NCBI GenBank assembly: GCA_964387745.1
Contig: CAYLXL010000001.1
Span: 81,033-145,032 of the forward strand
Source: JAGOUU01 sp964387745
Lineage (GTDB): Bacteria > Pseudomonadota > Gammaproteobacteria > JAGOUU01
Length of the DNA stretch: 64,000 nt
Direction of reading: 5' to 3'
Made by a program: the position numbers and the translations under genes. Shown here in pieces: positions 42,570-51,167 of the stretch (position 1 is its first letter; every line of letters begins with the position of its first letter). Below the pieces are notes generated by a model. The model was not told the DNA's origin, did not search any database, and was given only the letters and a program-made list of their open reading frames with translations.

Positions 42570-42991
42570 TGAATCCTAAAGAACGTCACCGTGCAAGAAG
42601 GATGATTATGCAGGCTTTATACGAAAAGGATATTTCCGCAAACGATAATCAACAAATCATTGCTGGGTTTTTAATTAATAACCCAACATTAAAATTTGAT
42701 CGTAGTTATTTTCAAACGGGTTTTACGATTATTACTGAGAATATTTCAGAATTAGATGAATTATTTAAAAAATATCTTGAAAGAGATATTACAGAACTAG
42801 ATCCTGTTACTCGCGCTATCTTACGTCTAGCAAGCTTTGAATTAAAATATCAATTAGACTTGCCTTACAAAGTAGTGATTAATGAGGCTGTAGAGTTGGC
42901 TAAAACATTTGGCGCACAAGATTGTTATAAATTTGTAAATGGTGCAATAGACAAACTAGCAAAAGAAATCCGATCTAATGAAAGAATTTGA
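42569..42991 (+). CDS. nusB: Transcription antitermination factor NusB
   Basis: Binds boxA RNA with NusE to protect rRNA transcription from termination. RHRARRMIMQALYEKD at the N-terminus and LPYKVVINEAVELAKTFGAQDCYKFVNGAIDKLAKE at the C-terminus are diagnostic. 140 residues. It overlaps thiL by 14 bases. A boxA-bearing rRNA leader lies at the end of this window. Confidence 0.96.
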   Translation: MNPKERHRARRMIMQALYEKDISANDNQQIIAGFLINNPTLKFDRSYFQTGFTIITENISELDELFKKYLERDITELDPVTRAILRLASFELKYQLDLPYKVVINEAVELAKTFGAQDCYKFVNGAIDKLAKEIRSNERI

Positions 42992-43964
42992 AATTATTGA
43001 AAGTTATTTTAGACAATTTTCTAAAAAAACGGATCCTAATATTAAAATTGCTATCGGTGATGATTCAGCGTCTATTGATATAGCGTCACTAGGTCAACAA
43101 GCAAGTAACCTGTTAATTACTACAGATACGCTGGTTGAAAATACGCATTTTACGTCTCAGCAACCTCCAGCTAGTATTGGCTATAAGTCTTTAGCAGTAA
43201 GCTTGAGTGATATCGCTGCCATGGGTGGTACGCCTAAATGGGTTTTATTAAATTTAACTTTGCCAAGCTATAGTCAGTCATGGTTAGAAGATTTTACCAA
43301 AGGCTTTGGTGAATTAATTACTCATTATAATTTAACCCTTATTGGTGGTGATACTACAAAAGTTGTAAATAATGGTCCAATCAGTATTACTATCACTGTA
43401 TTAGGCCTAAGTGCTCAAGACAATATGACTCGAACTGGTGCAGCTACCGGAGATGGCATATTTATTACAGGTAATCTAGGTGAGCCGATGTATATCTTAG
43501 ATAGATTGATCTCGAATCAAGATGTTCGTGACCGCAATAAATATTATTATCCTTTACCTAAGGTTCAAGCGGGGCAGTTTGTTAATACTTATGCCACAGC
43601 GGCAATAGATTTAAGTGATGGCCTGATAGCTGATTTAGGACATGTCTTGAAACAAAGTGGTAAAGCAGCAGTTATTAATAGCAATGCTTTACCTATTGCA
43701 GAGGTTTTATTAGCTAATCAAGACATGATAGCACGCGATAAATTTTATCAATATATTCTTGCTGGTGGTGATGAATATGAAATAATCTTTACAGCACCAA
43801 TGAAATATAAAAGTATCCTAGAAGAACACACGCCAGCTAAAGTAACTCATATTGGTACTATTGAGGATCTAAGTGTTTTAAATGGGCAGAAGAGTACTAA
43901 TAATATTGTTATCGAAAACTTAGATGTTAAATTGGATAATTTTGGCTGGGAGCATTTTAGTTAA
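42978..43964 (+). CDS. thiL: Thiamine-monophosphate kinase
   Basis: Last step of thiamine diphosphate synthesis. The family segments IGDDSASI, TTDTLVENTHF, SLSDIAAMGGTPKWVLLNL, LIGGDTTK and the late AGGDEYEIIFTAP are all present. 328 residues. Located in the conserved nusB-thiL-pgpA order. Confidence 0.96.
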   Translation: MKEFEIIESYFRQFSKKTDPNIKIAIGDDSASIDIASLGQQASNLLITTDTLVENTHFTSQQPPASIGYKSLAVSLSDIAAMGGTPKWVLLNLTLPSYSQSWLEDFTKGFGELITHYNLTLIGGDTTKVVNNGPISITITVLGLSAQDNMTRTGAATGDGIFITGNLGEPMYILDRLISNQDVRDRNKYYYPLPKVQAGQFVNTYATAAIDLSDGLIADLGHVLKQSGKAAVINSNALPIAEVLLANQDMIARDKFYQYILAGGDEYEIIFTAPMKYKSILEEHTPAKVTHIGTIEDLSVLNGQKSTNNIVIENLDVKLDNFGWEHFS

Positions 43965-43984
43965 TTTTGACAAGGATAGAATTC

Positions 43985-44458
43985 GTGAACGTCACTAAAA
44001 AACAAATCATAAAAAATCCAGTTCATTTTTTAGCTTTTGGATTAGGCTTAGGTTTCTTGCCTTACATGCCCGGGACTTTCGGCACACTATTAGGTGTTCT
44101 AATTTACTGCCTCAATAATTATTATTTTTCTATATCGCCAAGTATTATATTAATAATAAGTTTTATAATGGGCATCTATATCTGCGGCAGAACAGCCAAA
44201 GATATCAATCATCATGATCACCCTGGTATCGTATTTGACGAAGTTGTTGGTTACTTTGTAACTATGTTATATATAAAATTTAACACACTAAATGTTGTTC
44301 TAGGATTTATTTTGTTTAGAATATTTGATATCGTCAAACCGTGGCCGATTAATTATATCGATAAAAAAGTAAGCGGTGGCTTTGGTATTATTATTGATGA
44401 TATCTTAGCAGGAATCTATGCTAACTTAGTGTTAAGATTAATATTATTTTATGTCTGA
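43985..44458 (+). CDS. pgpA: Phosphatidylglycerophosphatase A
   Basis: Inner-membrane phosphatase of phosphatidylglycerol synthesis. The HFLAFGLGLGFLPYMPGTFGTLLG segment, DEVVGYFVTM and the KPWPINYIDKKVSGGFGIIIDDILAGI region carry the conserved residues, and three to four hydrophobic helices are evident. I start at GTG 43985 because AAGGA lies eight bases upstream; a TTG at 43967 has no such site. It overlaps idi by eight bases. Confidence 0.94.
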   Translation: MNVTKKQIIKNPVHFLAFGLGLGFLPYMPGTFGTLLGVLIYCLNNYYFSISPSIILIISFIMGIYICGRTAKDINHHDHPGIVFDEVVGYFVTMLYIKFNTLNVVLGFILFRIFDIVKPWPINYIDKKVSGGFGIIIDDILAGIYANLVLRLILFYV

Positions 44459-44990
44459 ACGAAATACAGTCGTTCTTGTCAATGAGCAAGATCAGCCGCT
44501 AGGCACGGAAGAAAAACTACTGGCTCACCAAAAAGGTTTGCTGCATCGTGCTTTCTCTGTCATGTTATATAGATACATGGACAATAAATTACAGTTTTTA
44601 TTGCAAAAGCGGTCGAAAAATAAATACCATTGTCCTGGTTTATGGACCAACACATGTTGTAGTCACCCAGCAATTGAAGAGGATGTTGTTACATCTGCCT
44701 TGAAACGGCTAGAGGAAGAGTTGGTGGATATTGATACTAGCTTTATTAACCTGCAAAATATTGGGAACTTTATTTACCGAGCAGAGTTTGATAATGGCCT
44801 GGTAGAGCATGAATATGATTATGTGTTAATTGCTGAATATAAAGATTTGCCAGTGTCTTTTAATTCTTTAGAAATTGCAGAGTTAGCCTGGGTGGATGTT
44901 GAACAGTTAAGAATAGATCTTGAGCAACATAGCGGCAAATACACGCCATGGTTAAGTAATGTTGTAAAACTTTGTTTACAGAACATTTAG
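44451..44990 (+). CDS. idi: Isopentenyl-diphosphate delta-isomerase, type 1
   Basis: Nudix-like isomerase converting IPP to DMAPP. Catalytic cysteine is in WTNTCCSHP and the catalytic glutamate region is EHEYDYVL; EEELVDID is the metal-binding Nudix-type helix. 179 residues. Type 1 Idi is needed when IPP arises only from mevalonate, in agreement with the mevalonate gene cluster 4.5 kb downstream. Its place at the end of the rib-nusB-thiL-pgpA operon is unusual. Confidence 0.94.
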   Translation: MSERNTVVLVNEQDQPLGTEEKLLAHQKGLLHRAFSVMLYRYMDNKLQFLLQKRSKNKYHCPGLWTNTCCSHPAIEEDVVTSALKRLEEELVDIDTSFINLQNIGNFIYRAEFDNGLVEHEYDYVLIAEYKDLPVSFNSLEIAELAWVDVEQLRIDLEQHSGKYTPWLSNVVKLCLQNI

Positions 44991-45019
44991 AATATTTGAT
45001 TTAATTTAAGGGATTAAAA

Positions 45020-45583
45020 TTGGATTATTTACAGCAACCAAAAAAGCAAAGATTATTCTTTGCGCTCGTGCCGCCAGAAAGCATTAAAAAAGACATAATT
45101 CAGTTTACTAATAATTTTAAGATTATTAACAGTAACGTCAAAGTAATGCCAAAAGAAAAATTACATATTACATTGTTTTTCTTAGGAGATGTTGATGCTG
45201 CAGTTGTGCCAAAAATTGTAAAAAACGTTAAAAAAATAAAGTTAGAGCCTTTTTTCGTGCATTTAGATTATTTGGGGTATTTCAGTAATAGTCGGGTTTT
45301 TTGGATGGGCTGTAATCACATTCCTAAAAAACTACTTTTACTGGTCAATCAAATAGAGCAGGCGCTGCAACAGGTAGAAAATTTAGACTATGATTTTATA
45401 ATCAATAAAAAGAATAAATATACACCGCATGTGACGTTGTATAAAAAACTAGCGTTAGGTGATATAACAGTATTAAATAACGCTAGCCCAAATCTCACTT
45501 GGGATATCAACAGTTTTTGTTTATTACGTTCTAAACATATCGATAATACAAGTGAGTATGAGCTGGTGGAGAGTTTTAGTTAA
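45020..45583 (+). CDS. thpR: RNA 2',3'-cyclic phosphodiesterase (2'-5' ligase family)
   Basis: 2H phosphoesterase with both HxTx motifs, LHITLFFLGD and PHVTLYKKL, and the start RLFFALVPPESIK. The TTG start has AAGGGA upstream. 187 residues. It ends 18 bp from the convergent orphan gene; an 8-bp inverted repeat (45592-45599 with 45619-45626) straddles the junction and may help end transcription from both sides. Confidence 0.9.
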   Translation: MDYLQQPKKQRLFFALVPPESIKKDIIQFTNNFKIINSNVKVMPKEKLHITLFFLGDVDAAVVPKIVKNVKKIKLEPFFVHLDYLGYFSNSRVFWMGCNHIPKKLLLLVNQIEQALQQVENLDYDFIINKKNKYTPHVTLYKKLALGDITVLNNASPNLTWDINSFCLLRSKHIDNTSEYELVESFS

Positions 45584-45601
45584 TTAAAACAATCTCGCAA
45601 A

Positions 45602-46744
45602 TTACCGAGTTGGTGTTCTGCGAGATACTGCTTTAGCTGGTGTTGCAGCATGCGTTGCTGCGTCTATCTTGTGCTTGTCGCCAGTTATTATTAGGCCACT
45701 AATAGGCAAAAATGGAGCGAGAGGGCCGCCACTAGGAATTGGCATACGCCAATCAGCGGGTAGTCCTTTTGAGGCATTACCAGCGAGGCCTCTTAATGGA
45801 AAAGTTATTCTACAGCCATTCTTAATATGATCTTGAAAGGTATAGTTACTGCTTATGGGCGTGTGAGGAAATCCAGAAAAAGTATATTTACTAAAGTCGG
45901 GAACATCTCTTTTTTCAATTTTCACATCTTTATTTTTAGTATCTACTAGGAGTACCAATTGAGACTCCGTATTATTGGGAGCAGCAAATAGCCATTCGTC
46001 AGAAAGGGCACTCGTTATCACAGCAGTAATGGTTACACGCCATTTATTGTTACCTAAATTTGTAAATTTATAATTCATATTTTGCGGGTGATTTGGCAAA
46101 ATTTGAGTTCCATAGTTTTCTAAATTAAGTGTGCTTGACGATTCTGCTATTATTGTTTTATACCATTCATGGAGGATATTTTGTTGTGCATAAGGGATTA
46201 CAGGGCATTGAGCTAGTAATTCATCAAGAGTTATTGTTTTTTCTTGATCACCTATTTTAAATTGTGTTGCAGGTGCACCAATACATTTATTGACTGCTGT
46301 TAGTTTCTGGCCGTTGATATAAATTGCCGCTCTAGGGATATCTATACTTAATTGCTTTTTAATCTTATCTTGATTATCACTGGATATAAAATAATCTTGT
46401 TTCAATACTTCTCTCAGTAAATCATTTATCCTTTTTGTTAGGGGTGAGAATTTGCTATTGTATAATTGTTTCAATGCAGCTGTGAACGAGGTAACAATAC
46501 CGGCTACAAGCCCTGCGAGTAATGTTACCATTATCACTGTTTTCGTTATAATTGCGCTTATGTGTAAAGCAACAGCAAGCCCCACTAAGGCTAGTGGTAT
46601 AAAAGGATGCAAGAAGAATAGTAAAACCAGTGCAATGGCTGTAATTAGAAAAAATAAAGCCATTGCAATATAAGCAAAATATGAGCGCTTCAATCGATTG
46701 AATTTTTTAGAATCCAGGATTATATCTAAGTCATGTTTAGCCAT
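45602..46744 (-). CDS. Orphan membrane protein, PmrA-box-associated
   Basis: No known family recognised. The 380-residue protein begins with a short basic cytoplasmic segment and two to three long hydrophobic helices (about residues 20-92), followed by a polar domain of mixed composition (residues 100-330) and a proline/alanine-rich, basic tail ending SRRTPTR. No signal peptide cleavage site is evident. A TTAAG-N6-TTAAG box and -10-like TACAAT lie about 50-80 bp upstream. Together with the next gene on the same strand it could be a secreted effector pair, but this rests on the shared promoter motif only. Confidence 0.65.
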   Translation of the reverse strand: MAKHDLDIILDSKKFNRLKRSYFAYIAMALFFLITAIALVLLFFLHPFIPLALVGLAVALHISAIITKTVIMVTLLAGLVAGIVTSFTAALKQLYNSKFSPLTKRINDLLREVLKQDYFISSDNQDKIKKQLSIDIPRAAIYINGQKLTAVNKCIGAPATQFKIGDQEKTITLDELLAQCPVIPYAQQNILHEWYKTIIAESSSTLNLENYGTQILPNHPQNMNYKFTNLGNNKWRVTITAVITSALSDEWLFAAPNNTESQLVLLVDTKNKDVKIEKRDVPDFSKYTFSGFPHTPISSNYTFQDHIKNGCRITFPLRGLAGNASKGLPADWRMPIPSGGPLAPFLPISGLIITGDKHKIDAATHAATPAKAVSRRTPTR

Positions 46745-46794
46745 AGTTAATTATACTCTATTAATAAATTCAGATAATCCTAAATTTTTTTACT

Positions 46795-46826
46795 ATTGTA
46801 ATAGATGAAGCTTAAGTAATTCTTAA
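46795..46826 (-). promoter_or_regulatory. TTAAG-N6-TTAAG box and -10 upstream of the orphan membrane gene
   Basis: Read on the minus strand: TTAAG (46826-46822), AATTAC, TTAAG (46815-46811), ten bases, TACAAT (46800-46795). Same repeat, orientation and spacing as before the genes starting at 24872 and 47705. Confidence 0.6.
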
Positions 46827-46847
46827 TAACTTTGTAAAGTTTTAAAT

Positions 46848-47705
46848 TTATCTTAAACATTTTGGTTTTCCAGTGCCTAGAGTAGGAAATTCTACAGGAT
46901 CTAGTTCTGTTTGAGGCCTTACACACACCTCCGGAGGAGTAAAACTATAAGGCGGACGCTGAGTTTGATTAGCTGTAGCGGAATTTTGTACTACGCTGGG
47001 TATAGATGCAGCTGATGTTTCTGCTGTTTCTAGTCTCACAGGAATTTTATAATTTACAAAAAAAGACTTAAGTTTAAAAAATAGATTACTAAAAATGGTC
47101 TTTAACTTGGTTAAGAAAGATTTAGGGAAATAAGCTTTGTAAGCATCATTAACTAATGAATTAGCAATTTTCTGAGCGTCATTATCTGAGCATGTTTGTC
47201 TTAATACAAGGTACAGATTCCCTCTTACAGCTGCCATATATCTCGAAGACTTTGGGTTCTTCTCGACATCTTTAAACACATCAACAAAAAAATCAAATAG
47301 TGTTGTTTTTGAGTTAGTAAGTCTTTTCTTTTCTAAAGCTAATCTAAGCGTGTCGCATCTAAACTCGCCAGCACTTGCCTCTCTATTTGATAGTGAGTAT
47401 TTTTTGCCATCACTAAAATGTAACGTTTGTATATTATCAGATATCGTGATGCAAGAAATTTGGCTGATGCGATATCGTTTTGTAACCTCAATGTCTGTAT
47501 CCGTTATCTCACTGTCCTTGATTTGTAGCTGTTTTCCTGTTTTTTTAAAAATCTCTTCATCGGTTCCTGATAATCCTGATTGTAAGCAATCAAAAGCATC
47601 AAATAAATCCCCTAAATATACAGCGATTGTTCGGTCATCCAAAAGACTTTTATACCTAGATTTTTCAACAATAGATGTTGCTTTTTCTGTATTAGTAGTA
47701 GTCAT
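46848..47705 (-). CDS. Orphan soluble protein, PmrA-box-associated
   Basis: No family recognised. About 285 residues, no signal peptide; mixed alpha/beta composition in the first 190 residues (including QISCITISDNIQTLHFSDGKKYSL), an amphipathic stretch around FLTKLKTIFSNLFFKLKSFF, then a disordered serine/threonine/proline-rich tail. I start at ATG 47705, which follows GAAGAG; an in-frame TTG at 47723 would add six residues. It has the best match of the three genes to the PmrA consensus in its promoter. Candidate translocated effector by inference. Confidence 0.65.
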   Translation of the reverse strand: MTTTNTEKATSIVEKSRYKSLLDDRTIAVYLGDLFDAFDCLQSGLSGTDEEIFKKTGKQLQIKDSEITDTDIEVTKRYRISQISCITISDNIQTLHFSDGKKYSLSNREASAGEFRCDTLRLALEKKRLTNSKTTLFDFFVDVFKDVEKNPKSSRYMAAVRGNLYLVLRQTCSDNDAQKIANSLVNDAYKAYFPKSFLTKLKTIFSNLFFKLKSFFVNYKIPVRLETAETSAASIPSVVQNSATANQTQRPPYSFTPPEVCVRPQTELDPVEFPTLGTGKPKCLR

Positions 47706-47766
47706 TTTCTCACTTCTCTTCAAGATTATATGTTTAATAAGATGATGAATCTTAAATTATGTGAGA

Positions 47767-47798
47767 AGTATACAAATGTTTCCTTAAGCAAACCTTAA
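47767..47798 (-). promoter_or_regulatory. TTAAG-N6-TTAAG box and -10 upstream of the orphan soluble gene
   Basis: Read on the minus strand: CTTAAGG-TTTG-CTTAAGG, i.e. TTAAG (47798-47794), GTTTGC, TTAAG (47787-47783), ten bases, TATACT (47772-47767). It matches cTTAA-N2-TT-N2-cTTAA, the PmrA consensus as I recall it for Legionella and Coxiella, at every fixed position. The same bases can also form a 7-bp hairpin, so a terminator role for cysteine synthase is an alternative, although no T-run follows. Confidence 0.65.
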
Positions 47799-47916
47799 GG
47801 TCTGGTTTGAAGGTCATGTTTGAATTTTTTCTTGTAAAACAAAGATTTACAGAATGAATGCTTGTATAATCAGGAGATACAATTCAGATGGATAATATTT
47901 CGTCTAGCCTAACTTA

Positions 47917-48837
47917 TTAAGTGACCCCCTCAAACAAAAACGTCGACATATAGCGTTCACCCGTATCTGGTAGCATGGCTAGAATATTAGCCCCTGGTTG
48001 GGCTGTTTTGGCCACTTCAAGTGCTGCAGCAAATGTTGCGCCACCCGATATACCACAGAAAATACCTTCTTTTTGTGCTAGAGCCAAAGCTGTATCTCTG
48101 GCTACTATATCTTCGACAGGCAGCATACTATCAATAATATTAAGATTAAGGTTCCCGGGAATAAAGTCTGGCGTCCAGCCTTGAATTTTGTGTCTTTGCC
48201 AATGATTAGTCTTTACCATTTGCGCGCTTTCAGGCTCCGCGCCAATTATTTTTATATTCGGACGTGCAAGCTTTAATACTTCACCTACGCCGCTGATGGT
48301 CCCACCAGTGCCATAGCCGCTGACAAAATAATCAAGATTCAGATTAGCAAAGTCTAATAAGATCTCACAGGCAGTAGTATTTCTATGGTAGGCAGGGTTA
48401 GCAGGATTATCAAATTGTTTAGGCATAAACCAATTATTTTCACGAGCTAATTCTTCCGTGTTTTTTATTACTTCGCTGCTAGATAAATCAGCTGAAGTTA
48501 AGATTACTTTCGCTCCCAAAGCTTGCATAATCTTTCTGCGCTCTATAGAAAAAGTTTCGCCCATGACTGCTATAAAAGGATAGTTTTTAACCGCACAGAC
48601 CATTGCTAAAGCCACACCTGTATTACCAGAGGTGACCTCAATAACAGTTTGTCCTGGTTTTAATAGCCCCTTTTGTTCAGCATCTTCAATAATAGCTAAT
48701 CCTAACCTGTCTTTTACTGAGGCCATGGGGTTAAAAGCTTCTACTTTTACATAAAGATTTGTATCTTTAGGTCCTAGTTTATTAATTTTTACTATCGGTG
48801 TATTGCCAATAGTTTGGAGAATATTTTGGTAAATCAT
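47917..48837 (-). CDS. cysK: Cysteine synthase (O-acetylserine sulfhydrylase)
   Basis: PLP enzyme forming cysteine from O-acetylserine and sulfide. The Schiff-base lysine is in NPMASVKDRLG, the substrate loop in TSGNTGVALA and the phosphate-binding loop in GTGGTISGVGE. I begin at the ATG giving MIYQNILQTIGNTPIVKIN (48837), the family start; a start at 48882 would add 15 residues. The length of about 306 residues fits CysK or CysM, and which of the two cannot be settled by eye. Confidence 0.88.
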   Translation of the reverse strand: MIYQNILQTIGNTPIVKINKLGPKDTNLYVKVEAFNPMASVKDRLGLAIIEDAEQKGLLKPGQTVIEVTSGNTGVALAMVCAVKNYPFIAVMGETFSIERRKIMQALGAKVILTSADLSSSEVIKNTEELARENNWFMPKQFDNPANPAYHRNTTACEILLDFANLNLDYFVSGYGTGGTISGVGEVLKLARPNIKIIGAEPESAQMVKTNHWQRHKIQGWTPDFIPGNLNLNIIDSMLPVEDIVARDTALALAQKEGIFCGISGGATFAAALEVAKTAQPGANILAMLPDTGERYMSTFLFEGVT

Positions 48838-49021
48838 ATGGTGTTTTTGTGAGCTGTGACATCTTGAGTAAAACTCTAACATCGATAAGATAAATCAACA
48901 AGTTATTTAATATTGCAAATATAGCTATTCAAGTATCTAAATTAAAATAGTCTATATATAGTTAATAAGATCTGATAGAATTTGAATTATTTTGTTAACA
49001 AAGATTATACAAGAGTCGAGA

Positions 49022-50068
49022 ATGCTTGAGTTTGCGGCAGTACCAATGCAATGGGTGGGACCAATCTTATTAAAAGACGGGGCTAGTCAATCAACAGAAG
49101 AAGTGTCAGTTCCACTGGCTACTTATGAATCACCATTATGGCCATCTACTAATCGTGGCGCAAAAGTAACTCGGCTAGCAGGCGGCTTGACTGCCACTGT
49201 CATCCAGGATTTTATGACTCGTTCTATAGTGTTGGAAGCATCAACAGCCCATAGCGCTAATAGAATTTGCCATGAACTACAAACAAGACTTCCTGACCTA
49301 GCTGAAGTTGTTGGGCAAACAAGTAACTTTGCAAGATTACAAAAGTTAGATACGCAGATTTTTGGTCGTGTTATTTATCTACGTTTTGCGCTTGATACTG
49401 CCGATGCCTCTGGGCACAATATGGTGACTAAAGCAGCAGATCATTTATTAGAATGGTGCTTGTACCAATATCCAGATTTGAAGCACATTTCTGTATCAGG
49501 CAATTATTGTGTGGATAAAAAAGTGTCTGCTGTAAATGGCATACTTGGTCGTGGTAAAAATGTCATAGCTGAATGTATCGTACCAAGAGATGTTTGTTTA
49601 TCAGTTTTAAAGACTACACCAGAAAAAATAGTTGAATTGCATATTAAAAAAAATCTTATGGGCGGCATTGTCGCTGGTAGTTTACGTACTGCTAATGCTC
49701 ATTTTGCTAATATGTTGTTGGCATTCTATTTGGCCACAGGCCAAGATGCTGCAAATATAGTAGAAGGTTCACAAGGCATGGTGCATGCAGAATTGCAAGG
49801 TGAAGATTTATATTTCTCAGTGACGTTACCTAATATTATAGTTGGTACTATTGGTAATGGTAAGCACCATAATTTTGTGCGTGACAATTTAGAAAAATTA
49901 GGCTGCATGGTCGATAACAACGTCGGCTTGAACTCTAAGAGATTGGCTCAATGTGTTGCTGCAACAGTGTGGTGCGGTGAGATATCATTACTTGCGGCGC
50001 AAACTAATCCTGGAGAATTAATGCGTAGTCATTTTGCGATGGAGCGTAGCAATAGTATTAATGTCTAG
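49022..50068 (+). CDS. Hydroxymethylglutaryl-CoA reductase (class I-like)
   Basis: Rate-setting enzyme of the mevalonate pathway. The sequence has PLATYESPLWPSTNRGAKV, the catalytic lysine region SGNYCVDKKVSAVNGILGRGK, DASGHNMVTKA (variant of DAMGMN) and a GTIGNG-like segment near the C-terminus. These are class I features; the protein is short, about 348 residues, with no membrane part. I prefer ATG 49022, preceded by GAGTCGAG; an upstream TTG at 48992 would add ten residues. It heads a four-gene overlapping operon. Confidence 0.85.
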   Translation: MLEFAAVPMQWVGPILLKDGASQSTEEVSVPLATYESPLWPSTNRGAKVTRLAGGLTATVIQDFMTRSIVLEASTAHSANRICHELQTRLPDLAEVVGQTSNFARLQKLDTQIFGRVIYLRFALDTADASGHNMVTKAADHLLEWCLYQYPDLKHISVSGNYCVDKKVSAVNGILGRGKNVIAECIVPRDVCLSVLKTTPEKIVELHIKKNLMGGIVAGSLRTANAHFANMLLAFYLATGQDAANIVEGSQGMVHAELQGEDLYFSVTLPNIIVGTIGNGKHHNFVRDNLEKLGCMVDNNVGLNSKRLAQCVAATVWCGEISLLAAQTNPGELMRSHFAMERSNSINV

Positions 50069-51167
50069 TATAAATCCTGTAATTTATAATGACAGTGCTG
50101 ATCCGGTCAAGCGCCCATCAGTTGCGTCTGTATCGGCAAAAGCGCCAGCTAAATTAATTTTATCTGGCGAGCATGCGGTTGTGTACGGTTATCCATCAAT
50201 TGCTATTGCTGTAGATTTATATGCAACAACAACAGTTTCACAAAGCCACTGCAAAAATAATATTTTAGGTTTTGATTTTGCCAATTTAAAATATAATGCC
50301 AAACATACTATAGGCGCTTTAACTAAATTAAAAGATAAAGCTTACTTTGATTATCAACGCTTTTTGCGTGGCGAATGTAGTATTCGTGAAGTTTTAAATA
50401 AACCATTTGAGTTATTACAGTTTACTGTTTCCCATTTCTTAGATCGCTTAGATGTGTCTTTGCCAGGAGGGATTGATATCAAAACCAATTCTAATATACC
50501 TTCAGGATGCGGTATGGGTTCATCTGCTGCTACAATTATGAGTTTATTATATGCGGTTGGGCACTTGCTTAATTTAGATATGAGTAAAGAACATTATATT
50601 GAATTGGGACGTGAAGCTGAAAACTTGCAGCATGGTAAATCAAGTGGGTTAGATTTGCATTTAACTGCACTCGGTGGCTGTATAAAATTCAAAGCAGGTC
50701 AATACAGTAAATTGAATATTAAGACTAATAATTTTTATATTATTAACACGGGTCGACCTGCGGCTACTACAGGGCAATGTGTCAGTAGCGTAAAGAAATA
50801 TTTTACTCACAATGAGCATGTAAATAATTTTGGTGAAAACTTTGCTAATTTAACCACGCAATTGGAACGAGAATTATTAAGTAATAATATTGCTGAAATA
50901 GTGCTTATTCTAAGAGAAAATCATAAGCTGCTAAATTATATTGGCGTGGTGCCAGAACGAGTCAATAATTTTATTAGTGAAATGCAAAACTTTGGTGCAG
51001 CTGCTAAAGTTTGCGGTGCGGGCAGCATAGCTGGGGAGGCCGCTGGCGCAGTCTTAGGTATTTGTCCTGATCCAGAAATAGTGCAAGCTGTTCAGAATTT
51101 AACTAAGCAGTATGGTTATACTATGCATTCAGTAAGTGTTGATAGTCATGGTATTAGAATCTTATAG
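50061..51167 (+). CDS. GHMP kinase, probable mevalonate kinase
   Basis: The three GHMP motifs are visible: SGEHAVVYGYPSIAIAV near residue 38, NIPSGCGMGSSAATI near residue 150, and a C-terminal GAAAKVCGAGSIAGEAAG. The GEHAVVYG phrase and overall length (about 368 residues) fit mevalonate kinase. It overlaps HMG-CoA reductase by eight bases when started at ATG 50061. The substrate is inferred from operon context and motif form. Confidence 0.8.
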   Translation: MSSINPVIYNDSADPVKRPSVASVSAKAPAKLILSGEHAVVYGYPSIAIAVDLYATTTVSQSHCKNNILGFDFANLKYNAKHTIGALTKLKDKAYFDYQRFLRGECSIREVLNKPFELLQFTVSHFLDRLDVSLPGGIDIKTNSNIPSGCGMGSSAATIMSLLYAVGHLLNLDMSKEHYIELGREAENLQHGKSSGLDLHLTALGGCIKFKAGQYSKLNIKTNNFYIINTGRPAATTGQCVSSVKKYFTHNEHVNNFGENFANLTTQLERELLSNNIAEIVLILRENHKLLNYIGVVPERVNNFISEMQNFGAAAKVCGAGSIAGEAAGAVLGICPDPEIVQAVQNLTKQYGYTMHSVSVDSHGIRIL

